Counted from the first letter of the stretch, positions 14,894 through 22,816 are shown. The stretch: DNA of 24,689 nucleotides from JBCBTJ01 sp964597685 (GCA_964597685.1 CAZQZC010000025.1:1-24689), one strand, 5' to 3'. Numbers and translations: made by a program. Notes: generated by a model not told the origin, from the sequence alone.

Positions 14894-15361
14894 ATGAAGA
14901 CCTATTCCGCGAAACCCGCCGAGGTCGAGAACAAATGGATCGTGATCGACGCCGAAGGCGTCGTCGTCGGTCGGCTCGCCTCCTACATCGCCAAGCGCCT
15001 GCGCGGCAAGCATCGCGCCGATTACACGCCCCACGTCGATTGCGGCGACCATGTGGTCGTGGTGAACGCCGACAAGGTCGTCTTCACCGGCGGCAAGCGC
15101 ACGGGCAAAGTCTATTATCGTCACACCGGCCACCCTGGCGGCATCAAGGAGACGACGCCGGCCAAGGTGCTCGACGGTCGTTTCCCCGAGCGCGTCATGA
15201 AGCTGGCGGTTAAGCGCATGATGCCCAAGGAGAGCCCGCTTGCGCGCAAGCAATTCTCGAAATTGCGCGTCTATGCCGGGCCGGAGCATCCGCACGAAGC
15301 GCAGGCTCCCGAAGCCGTCGACTTCAAATCCATGAACCCCAAGAATCTCAGGGCCGCCTGA
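14894..15361 (+). CDS. rplM: 50S ribosomal protein L13
   Basis: Large-subunit ribosomal protein that binds 23S rRNA early in assembly. Its 155 residues match the family. Recognisable blocks are MKTYSAKPAEVENKWIVIDA, VVGRLASYIAKRLRGKHRADYTPH, FTGGKRTGKVYYRHTGHPGG and the C-terminal KLRVYAGPEHPHEAQAPE. The frame runs open upstream for 73 codons, but L13 begins at ATG 14894; AGGAG (14887-14891) lies only 2 nt before it, unusually close, with GAGG farther upstream. rpsI follows after 4 nt, the standard L13-S9 operon. The arrangement rplM-rpsI-argC is common in alphaproteobacteria. Confidence 0.98.
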   Translation: MKTYSAKPAEVENKWIVIDAEGVVVGRLASYIAKRLRGKHRADYTPHVDCGDHVVVVNADKVVFTGGKRTGKVYYRHTGHPGGIKETTPAKVLDGRFPERVMKLAVKRMMPKESPLARKQFSKLRVYAGPEHPHEAQAPEAVDFKSMNPKNLRAA

Positions 15362-15365
15362 TCAC

Positions 15366-15851
15366 ATGTCGGAAACCGCTCAATCGCTTGAAGATCTGAA
15401 AGACCTCGAAGGCGCGCCGCCGGCCGTGGAAGCGTCCGTTCCGGCTGAGCCGAAAATCGACGCGTTTGGCCGCGCCTACGGTACGGGACGACGCAAGTCT
15501 GCCGTCGCGCGGGTGTGGATCAAGCCTGGCAAAGGCAAGGTCACAATCAACGGCCGCGATCAGGACCAATATTTCGCGCGCCCCGTTCTGCGCATGATCA
15601 TCGCACAGCCTCTGAAAGAGGCGGGTCGCGATGGCGAGTTCGACATCGTCTGCACCGTCAAAGGGTCAGGCCTCTCGGGCCAGGCGGGGGCGATCCGGCA
15701 TGGTCTCTCGCGGGCCTTGGTCAATTACGAACCAGGCCTCCGCACGGCGTTGAAGCCTTTCGGCTTCCTGACCCGCGATCCGCGCGTTGTCGAGCGGAAG
15801 AAGTATGGTCGCCGCAAAGCGCGCCGCAGCTTCCAATTCTCCAAACGCTGA
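15366..15851 (+). CDS. rpsI: 30S ribosomal protein S9
   Basis: Small-subunit protein whose C-terminal arm reaches the P-site tRNA. It has 161 residues. An N-terminal extension of about 35 residues, rich in Ala, Glu and Pro, is typical of alphaproteobacteria; the conserved core begins at YGTGRRKSAVARVW. It contains INGRDQDQYF, SGQAGAIRHGLSRAL and the basic tail KKYGRRKARRSFQFSKR ending in the universal SKR. The ATG at 15366 is 4 nt after the rplM stop, so translation is probably coupled. The stop codon (15849-15851) lies inside the 5' arm of a possible antiterminator that competes with the terminator just downstream. Confidence 0.98.
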   Translation: MSETAQSLEDLKDLEGAPPAVEASVPAEPKIDAFGRAYGTGRRKSAVARVWIKPGKGKVTINGRDQDQYFARPVLRMIIAQPLKEAGRDGEFDIVCTVKGSGLSGQAGAIRHGLSRALVNYEPGLRTALKPFGFLTRDPRVVERKKYGRRKARRSFQFSKR

Positions 15852-15892
15852 TCCGGACTTTCGATCGCAATCACAGGGGCGTTCCGGATCGG
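15848..15892 (+). promoter_or_regulatory. possible antiterminator pairing competing with the rpsI terminator
   Basis: CTGATCCGGA (15848-15857) can pair over 10 bp with TCCGGATCGG (15883-15892): nine Watson-Crick pairs and one U-G, around a 25-nt loop. The 3' arm includes the inner part of the terminator's 5' arm, all its loop and two bases of its 3' arm, so the two folds exclude each other. The 5' arm contains the rpsI stop codon, so a terminating ribosome would cover it. Complementarity is seen directly; the regulatory reading is inference. Confidence 0.45.
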
Positions 15893-15908
15893 AGCGCCCC
15901 TTTTGTTT
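15876..15908 (+). terminator. intrinsic terminator or attenuator after rpsI
   Basis: GGGGCGTTCC (15876-15885) pairs with GGAGCGCCCC (15891-15900) as a 10-bp stem with one U-G pair and a GGATC loop, followed at once by TTTTGTTT (15901-15908). This is a textbook rho-independent terminator and the only clear one in the window. Unusually, the argC Shine-Dalgarno GAGGA (15909-15913) follows directly after the T-run, so argC has no room for its own promoter downstream of it. Confidence 0.85.
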
Positions 15909-15919
15909 GAGGACCGACC

Positions 15920-16960
15920 ATGACCGATACACTTCTCAACGCCGCTGTTCTCGGCGCGTCGGGATACACGGGGGCCGAGACAGTTCGATTGCTTGCCCAT
16001 CACCCTCGCGTGCGGCTGGACGCTGTGTCCGCCAATGCGCTGGCCGGTCGGAACCTCTCGGACGTTTTCCCCCACCTTGGGCGCGCTTGCGATCTGCCGC
16101 TGTTGGCCGCAGGCGATATTGCGTGGGATCAAATCGATGTGGTCTTCGGCTGCCTTCCGCATGGGACGAGCCAAGACCTCATTGAGACGCTGCCTGCCAG
16201 TGTCCGTGTTATCGACTTATCGGCTGACTATCGATTGCGCAGCGCCGAGCTCTATCGCGAGGTCTATGGTCGCGACCATGTCGCGCCGGACCGGACCGCC
16301 GCCGCTGTTTATGGTCTGACTGAGCACGCCAGGGGGCGTCTTCGCGACGCGCCACTTATCGCCTGTCCCGGATGTTACCCCACGGCCGCATTGTTGGCGC
16401 TCTTGCCTCTCGTCAAAGATCGGAAAATTGCGCTCGACCGCATCGTGATCGATGCGAAATCCGGCGTCTCCGGCGCGGGCAGGGGGCTCAAGGAAGGAAA
16501 TTTGTTCAGTGAAACGGCCGAGGGCCTGCACCCCTATGCGATCGGCGTCCATCGTCACGCGCCGGAGATCGAACAGGAGATCGCAGCCGCTGCGAACGCG
16601 CCCGTGACTGTGACCTTCACGCCCCATCTCGTACCCATGGTGCGCGGTGAATTGGTTACCTGCTATGTCGATGGCGATCCGGCGGCGTGTCGCGCGGCCC
16701 TTTCGGACGCCTATGAGGGCGAACGCTTTGTCCAGGTCCTGCCGGACGGCGCGCCGCCTCCGGACACGCGCCATGTGCGCGGGACGAATGAGTGCCTGAT
16801 TAGCGTTCACCGCGACCGGGTTGAGGGGCGTGCGGTCGTCGTCGCCGTGATCGACAATCTCGTTAAGGGCTCTGCAGGGCAAGCAATACAGAACTTGAAC
16901 GTCGCCATGGGATGGGACGAGGCGGTGGGGCTTTCCAACCTTACGGCTGCGTTTCCTTAA
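15920..16960 (+). CDS. argC: N-acetyl-gamma-glutamyl-phosphate reductase
   Basis: Third step of arginine synthesis: NADPH-dependent reduction of N-acetylglutamyl-5-phosphate to the semialdehyde, in the cytoplasm. The N-terminal NADP-binding fold has GASGYTGAETVRLL (12-25). The catalytic cysteine is C152 in ACPGCYPTAALLAL. GVHRHAPEIEQEI (209-221) holds the conserved histidines, and SGAGRGL lies at 184-190. The length of 346 residues is that of the common type-1 enzyme. ATG at 15920 has GAGGA 6 nt upstream, immediately after the rpsI terminator T-run; expression therefore probably depends on read-through from rplM-rpsI or a promoter inside rpsI. The stop shares TTAA with the convergent phaC gene. 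Confidence 0.97.
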   Translation: MTDTLLNAAVLGASGYTGAETVRLLAHHPRVRLDAVSANALAGRNLSDVFPHLGRACDLPLLAAGDIAWDQIDVVFGCLPHGTSQDLIETLPASVRVIDLSADYRLRSAELYREVYGRDHVAPDRTAAAVYGLTEHARGRLRDAPLIACPGCYPTAALLALLPLVKDRKIALDRIVIDAKSGVSGAGRGLKEGNLFSETAEGLHPYAIGVHRHAPEIEQEIAAAANAPVTVTFTPHLVPMVRGELVTCYVDGDPAACRAALSDAYEGERFVQVLPDGAPPPDTRHVRGTNECLISVHRDRVEGRAVVVAVIDNLVKGSAGQAIQNLNVAMGWDEAVGLSNLTAAFP

Positions 16961-18789
16961 AGCCGGCCCCGGCGCTTGGCGATGTCGTCCAGCCTGTCTT
17001 TGACATACTCGCCGGGTGCATTGCCCAGGCCTTTGTCTTCGAGCTCGAGCGCCGCGATCTTCTTACCGGACTTTGGACCGAGCCACTCCAGCCAAGTCGG
17101 CCACCATGAACCTGGCATCTCTTCCGCGTTGGCAAGCCATTCCTGAGCCGTCTCAGGCAAATCGTCGTTCACCCAGTGCTGGTACTTCTTGGCGTCGGGG
17201 TGGTTGATGACGCCTGCAATGTGGCCTGATCCGGCAAGGACGAACGTCGTATCGCCGCCATAGGCGCGCGCAGTTCGATAGACGGAGTCGAAGGGGCAGA
17301 TGTGATCTTCCCGACTGGCCTGGACCATGACGGGGATTTCGATGTCGTCGATCTTGATGGACTTGCCGAGCACCTTGAAGCGCCCTTCGGCTAGATCGTT
17401 GCGTCCGTAGAGATCGTGCAGATAGGTTTTAAATAGCGGCCCAGGCAAATTTGTTTGGTCTGCGTTCCAATAGAGCAGATCGAAGGGGCGCGGCTTTTTC
17501 CCCATCATGTAATTGTCAACGACATAACGCCAGACGAGATCGACGGGCCGCAGCCAGTTGAACGTCTCGCCCATCGCTTCGCCCGGCATCAGGCCGTCGT
17601 GCTCCTCGACGATATGCTCGAAATTTTCCGCGCCCTCCGGAGCGGTGAAAACGAGCAGATCGCCCGCCTGCTTCAAGTCCGATTGCGAGGCGAAGAATGT
17701 GGCGGCGTTAATGCGCGTATCCCCGGTTTTCGCCATGTAGGCCAATACGCTCGTGAGAAGTGTGCCGCCGATGCAATAGCCCACCGCATTGAGGTCTTCC
17801 GCGCCGGTGGCCTCCATCGCGGCGTCGACGGCGGCGAACACACCCTCCCTGGCGTAATCGTCCCAGGTGTAGTCCTTGGTCGTGTCGTCGGCCGAGCGCC
17901 AAGACACCACCAAGACGGTGAAACCCTTAGACGTCAGCCAGCGGATCATCGAATTGCTCTCGCGAAGATCCAGGATGTAAAACTTGTTGATGAAGGGTGG
18001 GAAGATGAGCAGCGGCCGCTCGTAGACGCGCTTCCTCTGGGGCGCGTACTGAAGCAATTCGATCAAATCGTTGCGAAAAACGACTTTTCCGTCCGCCGTG
18101 GCGACGTTCTCGCCGACCTGGAAGGGCGTTTCGTCAGTCTGACTGATCGATAGCTTGCCGTGTCCGCGTTTGAGGTCCGCACGCGCTTGCTTGATCCCTT
18201 CCAGCACGCTCTCGCCACCCGATTCGAGCATCAACTTCAGGACCTGCGGATTGGTGGCGAAGAAATTGGTCGGGGCGAAGGCGTCGGCGGCCTGTTTCGC
18301 GAAGAATTTTGCGCGCCGTTTCTCCGTTTCATCGAGATCTGAGGCGGCGTCGACGAGGTTCATCATCCAGTTCGTATTCAGCTCATAGGCGCGCCGCATG
18401 AACTGAAACATTGGATTGTGGTCCCAGTCCGGATCCGAGAAGCGCCTGTCTTTGGAGTGCTCTGAACGTTCTCCGGCTGCGAGCGCGCGCCAAAGGTCCG
18501 ACCAACCCTGCCAAAGCTCTAGATTGGCCGACATGAGCGCGGACGGGTGGCTCATCAGGGACTGGCTGACCTTTGCAAAGCTGGTCGACGCGCCGAACGG
18601 ATCCGGGCGGCCCTGGCCGTCCAGCGCGGAGAGCGAAGAGCTCGCCATCACGTCATTGATCAGCCCTTGGCTTTCCCGCGCGGCTTCCGCCATGGCGGCG
18701 GTCAGTCTTTGCAGCTTCGCCGGGTCTGTCTGGGCCACGATTTCGGGAAGTGTGGGCGAGACCTTTTTTCCGTCGTCTTTTCCGGGCAT
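16957..18789 (-). CDS. phaC: class I poly(3-hydroxyalkanoate) synthase
   Basis: Polymerises 3-hydroxyacyl-CoA into polyhydroxyalkanoate on storage granules. The 610-residue protein has the PhaC N-terminal domain (about 80-240) and an alpha/beta-hydrolase domain. The lipase-like box is GYCIGG with nucleophile C339; the catalytic aspartate is in QASREDHICP and the histidine in GSGHIAGVIN. The C-terminal PGSWWPTWLEWL is typical of class I enzymes, which work without PhaE or PhaR. The start is ATG at 18789 with GAGG 9 nt upstream; TTG at 18813 is possible but has no good site. It diverges from a small lipoprotein gene and converges with argC, sharing TTAA as stop. phaA, phaB, phaR and phasin genes are not in this window. 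Confidence 0.96.
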   Translation of the reverse strand: MPGKDDGKKVSPTLPEIVAQTDPAKLQRLTAAMAEAARESQGLINDVMASSSLSALDGQGRPDPFGASTSFAKVSQSLMSHPSALMSANLELWQGWSDLWRALAAGERSEHSKDRRFSDPDWDHNPMFQFMRRAYELNTNWMMNLVDAASDLDETEKRRAKFFAKQAADAFAPTNFFATNPQVLKLMLESGGESVLEGIKQARADLKRGHGKLSISQTDETPFQVGENVATADGKVVFRNDLIELLQYAPQRKRVYERPLLIFPPFINKFYILDLRESNSMIRWLTSKGFTVLVVSWRSADDTTKDYTWDDYAREGVFAAVDAAMEATGAEDLNAVGYCIGGTLLTSVLAYMAKTGDTRINAATFFASQSDLKQAGDLLVFTAPEGAENFEHIVEEHDGLMPGEAMGETFNWLRPVDLVWRYVVDNYMMGKKPRPFDLLYWNADQTNLPGPLFKTYLHDLYGRNDLAEGRFKVLGKSIKIDDIEIPVMVQASREDHICPFDSVYRTARAYGGDTTFVLAGSGHIAGVINHPDAKKYQHWVNDDLPETAQEWLANAEEMPGSWWPTWLEWLGPKSGKKIAALELEDKGLGNAPGEYVKDRLDDIAKRRGRL

Positions 18790-18826
18790 GCGGTTCGACC
18801 TCGCTGTTCGCAACGAATAATCTTAT

Positions 18827-18842
18827 GATACAGATTGGTATC
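18827..18842. repeat. short dyad between phaC and the lipoprotein gene
   Basis: GATAC (18827-18831) and GTATC (18838-18842) form a perfect 5-bp dyad with a 6-nt centre, extended by one possible T-G pair. It lies in the 59-nt space between two divergent genes and overlaps TATGAT (18824-18829), which resembles a -10 box for the plus-strand gene but has no convincing -35 partner. It could be an operator site; the signal is short. Confidence 0.28.
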
Positions 18843-18848
18843 GAAACA

Positions 18849-19307
18849 ATGAGCTTGAGACGGAAACAACCGATGATCTTTCGGATCGCCTTAGCCGGTG
18901 TTGCGTTGACCGGTTGCTCTGGGTCGTTTTCACGGGTCATGGACGGCGTTTCTGACGTGCCGACTTGGTTCGACGCCAGTCGCCAGGAGATTCGCGGCGT
19001 CGGGTATCCCAGCTTACGCACCGTCCCGACGATCGAACCGGATAGCGTGATCGACGACGGGCTTGAGCTTACCGAAGCCGAAAGCAACGCCGCCAAAGCG
19101 GCCTTCCTGTCTGATCCGCGTTCAGAAACGTCGACGATGGGACCCGATGAGATCCGCTCGGAGGCGGAATTGATGGCGCGTCCATTGCTCAGGGGGCCTG
19201 GACGTGCGGAGTTTCTTACCGATGCGGAAATCGCGCAGGTCAAGCGCATGTTCGCGCGGCGTCGTCCGCCCAAGCCGCGACCGGCCAGCACCGGCCAGGA
19301 CGGCTAA
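18849..19307 (+). CDS. small predicted lipoprotein, unknown function
   Basis: A 152-residue protein starting MSLRRKQPMIFRIALAGVAL, with basic n-region, hydrophobic core and lipobox LTGC at about residue 20-23. After the modified cysteine comes GSFSRVMDGVSDVPTWFD, then a polar, acidic body with no membrane segment, and a basic/Pro C-terminus (RRRPPKPRPAS). The frame is open farther upstream inside the phaC start region, but the signal sequence fixes the start at ATG 18849, or at ATG 18873 (MIFRI...), which also leaves a usable signal. Its stop and the next gene's start overlap as TAATG, so it is translationally coupled to the aminotransferase gene. I do not recognise the family; envelope location is the only inference offered. 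Confidence 0.7.
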   Translation: MSLRRKQPMIFRIALAGVALTGCSGSFSRVMDGVSDVPTWFDASRQEIRGVGYPSLRTVPTIEPDSVIDDGLELTEAESNAAKAAFLSDPRSETSTMGPDEIRSEAELMARPLLRGPGRAEFLTDAEIAQVKRMFARRRPPKPRPASTGQDG

Positions 19308-20512
19308 TGCGCGAAGAATTCCACAAGATCCGTCGGCTTCCGCCTTACGTTTTTGAACAGGTCAACCGCAGCGCGGCGGCCCTGCGGGCGGGCGGCGCCG
19401 ACATTATCGATCTCGGCATGGGCAATCCGGACTTGCCGACGCCGCCGCATATCATCGACAAACTGATCGAAACGGCGCGCAAGCCCAAGGCGAGCCGATA
19501 TTCGGCGTCCCGCGGCATACCTGGTTTACGACGGGCGCTTGCGGGCTATTACGACCGCCGATTTGGCGTGAAGATCAATCCGGATACGGAAGCCATCGCG
19601 ACCTTGGGGTCGAAGGAAGGCTTTGCGAATTTGGCCCAGGCCATCGCCGCGCCTGGTGACGTTATTCTGGCGCCGAACCCGTCCTATCCTATTCATTCGT
19701 TCGGCTTCATCATGGCCGGGGCCTCTATCAGGCATGTGAAAGCCCTAACGGCTGAGGAGTATCTCTCAGGTGTCGGAACGGCGGTGCGTCATTCCGTGCC
19801 GCCGCCGACGGCGATGGTGCTATGTTATCCATCAAATCCAACGGCCGAGACGGTTGATCTCGAATTTTATCGCGACGCCGTCGCCTTCGCGAAAAAGCAT
19901 GATCTGTGGATTCTCTCGGATCTTGCCTACAACGAGATTTATTTCGACGAGCCGACGCCCTCGATCCTGCAGGTCGACGGCGCCCGCGATATCGCGGTTG
20001 AAACAACGACGCTGTCGAAGACTTACAATATGGCTGGTTGGCGAGTGGGATTCGTAGCGGGTAATGAGCGTCTCATCGCGGCTTTGGCGCGGGTGAAATC
20101 GTACCTCGATTACGGCGCCTATACGCCGATTCAAGTCGCCGCCTGCGAGGCGCTTAACGGCCCACAAGACTGCGTTGACGAGCTGCGGTCGGTTTACCGG
20201 TCCCGACGTGATGCGCTGGTCGAGTCCTTCGATCGCGCGGGTTGGACAATTCCGGAGCCGAAGGCCTCTATGTTCGCCTGGGCTCCGCTCCCGGAGGAAT
20301 GCCGCGAACTCGGCAGCCTGGAATTTTCGCTCCAACTCATCAACGAAGCCCACGTCGCCGTTTCACCCGGCGCTGGTTTCGGCGAATATGGGGACGGGCA
20401 CGTCCGCTTGTCTTTGGTTGAAAACGAACAGCGGATACGCCAGGCCGCGCGCAACATTAAACGGTTTCTGCAAGCGCGAGGGCAGGGCGTCGCGTCGGCG
20501 GCGGCCGAATGA
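19307..20512 (+). CDS. class I/II PLP aminotransferase (AlaC/DapL-like)
   Basis: Fold-type I aminotransferase of 401 residues. Seen motifs: IDLGMGNPDLPTPPHI near 34-50, the SASRGIPGLR substrate loop (66-75), ATLGSKEGFANL (98-109), PSNPTAE (175-181, N177), SDLAYNEIYF (204-213, D205 and Y208), Schiff-base lysine K238 in TTLSKTYNMAGWRVGF, and the C-terminal HVRLSLVEN arginine. Alphaproteobacterial proteins of this subgroup are annotated as LL-diaminopimelate, alanine or aspartate aminotransferase; AlaC-type glutamate-pyruvate transaminase is my preference, not proven. The start overlaps the lipoprotein stop by one base (TAATG). The homoserine dehydrogenase gene follows after 13 nt, which fits a role in aspartate-family or general amino-acid metabolism. 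Confidence 0.92.
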   Translation: MREEFHKIRRLPPYVFEQVNRSAAALRAGGADIIDLGMGNPDLPTPPHIIDKLIETARKPKASRYSASRGIPGLRRALAGYYDRRFGVKINPDTEAIATLGSKEGFANLAQAIAAPGDVILAPNPSYPIHSFGFIMAGASIRHVKALTAEEYLSGVGTAVRHSVPPPTAMVLCYPSNPTAETVDLEFYRDAVAFAKKHDLWILSDLAYNEIYFDEPTPSILQVDGARDIAVETTTLSKTYNMAGWRVGFVAGNERLIAALARVKSYLDYGAYTPIQVAACEALNGPQDCVDELRSVYRSRRDALVESFDRAGWTIPEPKASMFAWAPLPEECRELGSLEFSLQLINEAHVAVSPGAGFGEYGDGHVRLSLVENEQRIRQAARNIKRFLQARGQGVASAAAE

Positions 20513-20525
20513 AAAGGACCTTCCA

Positions 20526-21806
20526 TTGAAACAACTTAGCCTGGGCATCGCAGGCCTCGGCCATGTCGGCTGCGGCGTTTTGGATTTGATCGAGCGGCAA
20601 GCTCGATTGCGGCTGCCTGGCGCCATGGAGGTCGCGGGGGTCTGCGCGCGAAGCCGCACCCGCAATCGCTCCGTATCGATTGACCAGCTCCCCTGGTTTG
20701 ACGATCCGGTGGATCTTGCGTCGGCGCCGTCCGTGGATGTGTTCGTCGAATTGATTGGCGGGTCCGACGGTCCAGCAAAAAAGGCTGTGGAGACGGCGCT
20801 CGGCGCGGGCAAATCAGTCGTCACAGCCAACAAGGCGTTGATCGCGGAGCATGGACAAGCGCTGGCCGCAATTGCGGAGGAAACGGGCGCCAATCTTCTG
20901 TTTGAGGCGGCGGTTGCCGGTGGTGTGCCTGTCGTCCGGGTTTTGCGGGATTCCCTCGCCGGTATCGAAGTCGAACGGGTTGCCGGTATTTTGAACGGCA
21001 CCTGCAATTTCTTGCTGACCGAAATGCTCGCCTCTGGGCGCGAATACGGCGACGTCCTCGCCGAAGCTCAGAAGCTTGGCTACGCGGAGGCCGATCCCAC
21101 CTTGGACGTGTCCGGCATGGACGCCGCACACAAGGCCGCCATCCTGTCTTCGATCGCCTTCTCAGCGGATCTCGACTTCTCCAAGGTGCGTGTGACTGGC
21201 GTAGACCGTCTGGAACTGCTCGATTTACGCCTGGCCGATCGCTTGGGATACCGGATCAAGCTGATTGCAGAGGGCTTGCTTCGCGATGATTCTGTGATTT
21301 GCCGCGTTGCGCCCATGGCGCTGCGGACGGGACATCCGCTTGCAGCCGTGAACGGCAGTTTGAACTCCGTGCGTGTTGAAGGCGATCCCGTGGGGGCGGT
21401 TACAATGACGGGGCCCGGAGCCGGCGCTGGGCCGACCGCGAGCGCGGTCGTTGGCGACCTCGCACTCTTGTTCCGGAATGGCGCGTCCTCCCCGTTCGGC
21501 GCCGCTGGCCATCATGTTCAGAGGTCATTCGCCGTGCCGACGGGCGACGAGCGCGTGCCTTGGTTCATTCGGTTGAAGCTCGCCGACAAGCCAGGCGCGC
21601 TTGCACATTTGAGTGAAGCGCTGGCCGAGCAAAGCGTCTCGGTCGACAAGTTAATCCAGGATTCGGCCGATGAATCTGGAGCGGCGCCGATCGCCATCGT
21701 CACCCACGCCTGCACCCGACGCGAGATTGAAGCCGCCTTGGCGCGCGCCGCAGAGGATGAGACAAGCGTTGACGACGCTCGACTGATCCGTATCGAGGCC
21801 GAATAG
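20526..21806 (+). CDS. hom: homoserine dehydrogenase
   Basis: NAD(P)H-dependent reduction of aspartate semialdehyde to homoserine, the branch point to threonine and methionine. The N-terminal Rossmann fold has GIAGLGHVGCGV (8-19). SVVTANKALIAEHG contains the conserved catalytic lysine and GILNGTCNFLLTEM is the family signature, followed by AEADPTLDVSGMDAAHK. The C-terminal ACT domain (about 335-425; FIRLKLADKPGALAHLSEAL) suggests feedback inhibition by threonine, as is known for this form. Length 426. The frame is open far upstream inside the aminotransferase gene, but TTG at 20526 has AAGGA 7 nt upstream and homology begins there. No ATG fits. A hairpin follows the stop and glpX starts 37 nt downstream. 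Confidence 0.96.
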   Translation: MKQLSLGIAGLGHVGCGVLDLIERQARLRLPGAMEVAGVCARSRTRNRSVSIDQLPWFDDPVDLASAPSVDVFVELIGGSDGPAKKAVETALGAGKSVVTANKALIAEHGQALAAIAEETGANLLFEAAVAGGVPVVRVLRDSLAGIEVERVAGILNGTCNFLLTEMLASGREYGDVLAEAQKLGYAEADPTLDVSGMDAAHKAAILSSIAFSADLDFSKVRVTGVDRLELLDLRLADRLGYRIKLIAEGLLRDDSVICRVAPMALRTGHPLAAVNGSLNSVRVEGDPVGAVTMTGPGAGAGPTASAVVGDLALLFRNGASSPFGAAGHHVQRSFAVPTGDERVPWFIRLKLADKPGALAHLSEALAEQSVSVDKLIQDSADESGAAPIAIVTHACTRREIEAALARAAEDETSVDDARLIRIEAE

Positions 21807-21807
21807 T

Positions 21808-21826
21808 CGCGTTGGCGTCCGACGCG
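21808..21826 (+). other. stable hairpin between hom and glpX
   Basis: CGCGTTGG (21808-21815) pairs with CCGACGCG (21819-21826) as an 8-bp stem with one U-G pair and a CGT loop. It begins 2 nt after the hom stop and fills half of the 37-nt gap before glpX. There is no real T-run after it (AGGTTTGGGG), so it is more likely an RNA stability or processing element, or a partial transcription block, than a terminator. Confidence 0.45.
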
Positions 21827-21843
21827 AGGTTTGGGGAACCGAC

Positions 21844-22809
21844 ATGACAGATACCGCGCTCACGCACGCACTTGCAGATTCCATGGTCCGGGTCTGCGAG
21901 GCCGCAGCCATCGCCGCAGATCGCCTTACCGGCCGGGGTGATGAAAAGGCAGCCGATCAGGCTGCGGTGGACGCCATGCGCACTGCGCTGAACGCAGTTG
22001 AGATGCGCGGCCGAATCGTCATCGGAGAGGGGGAGCGGGACGAAGCGCCCATGCTCTATATCGGCGAAGAGGTCGGAACCGGCACGGGGCCGGAAATCGA
22101 TATCGCACTCGATCCGCTTGAGGGTACCACGCTGACGGCGAAGGCCATGGCGAACGCTTTGGCCGTTTTGGCGGTCTCGACACGCGGCGGCTTGTTGCAC
22201 GCGCCGGACGTCTACATGGACAAGATTGCAATTGGCCCTGGCTATCCAGCCGGGCTCGTCAATCTTGATGCGTCCCCGGCTCAGAACGCCGAAGCGGTCG
22301 CGCGAGCCAAAGGCGTCCCAGTTTCTGATGTGACGGCGTGTGTTCTCGACCGGCCGCGCCATGCGGGAATTATTGAAGGGCTGCGGGCCGCCGGCGCGCG
22401 GGTTCAATTGATAACGGATGGCGATGTCGCCGGAATTATCAATACGACCAATTCTGCGACGGGCGTCGATTTGTATATCGGCCAGGGCGGCGCGCCCGAA
22501 GGGGTGCTGGCTGCCGCGGCGTTGAAATGCGTTGGAGGCCAAATGCAGGGCCGGCTGGTGTTTCGAAATGAAGACGAACGTGGCCGTGCGCATCGGGTCG
22601 GGATTGAAGACCTGGACCGCCTCTATGACTTGGCCGAGCTGGCGCCTGGCGACACCATCTTCTGCGCGACGGGTGTTACGCCTGGTGGATTGCTCGACGG
22701 CGTGAAGACGAGCGCGGGACGCGTGAGAACGTCGACATTGGTTATGGCTTCGGCTGACAAGACGGTTCGACGGATCGACACCGAGCGCCCCGCCGAGACA
22801 CAAGCATAA
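21844..22809 (+). CDS. glpX: class II fructose-1,6-bisphosphatase
   Basis: Metal-dependent, lithium-sensitive-type phosphatase that converts fructose-1,6-bisphosphate to fructose-6-phosphate in gluconeogenesis. The 321 residues carry the GlpX motifs: GRGDEKAADQAAVDAMR (30-46), VIGEGERDEAPML (59-71) and the metal-binding DPLEGTT (90-96). A later conserved strand is VQLITDGDVAGII, and GGAPEGVLAAAALK holds the family glutamate. ATG at 21844 is preceded by a GGGGAA ribosome-binding site. It lies between hom and recJ, the order I recall from many alphaproteobacteria. No class I Fbp is in this window. Confidence 0.96.
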   Translation: MTDTALTHALADSMVRVCEAAAIAADRLTGRGDEKAADQAAVDAMRTALNAVEMRGRIVIGEGERDEAPMLYIGEEVGTGTGPEIDIALDPLEGTTLTAKAMANALAVLAVSTRGGLLHAPDVYMDKIAIGPGYPAGLVNLDASPAQNAEAVARAKGVPVSDVTACVLDRPRHAGIIEGLRAAGARVQLITDGDVAGIINTTNSATGVDLYIGQGGAPEGVLAAAALKCVGGQMQGRLVFRNEDERGRAHRVGIEDLDRLYDLAELAPGDTIFCATGVTPGGLLDGVKTSAGRVRTSTLVMASADKTVRRIDTERPAETQA

Positions 22810-22816
22810 CAGCTTG

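Noticed and set aside
20175..20525. Long N-terminal extension of hom inside the aminotransferase gene
   Set aside because: Overlaps conserved aminotransferase codons in another frame; Ser/Arg-rich shadow. TTG 20526 has a proper ribosome-binding site.
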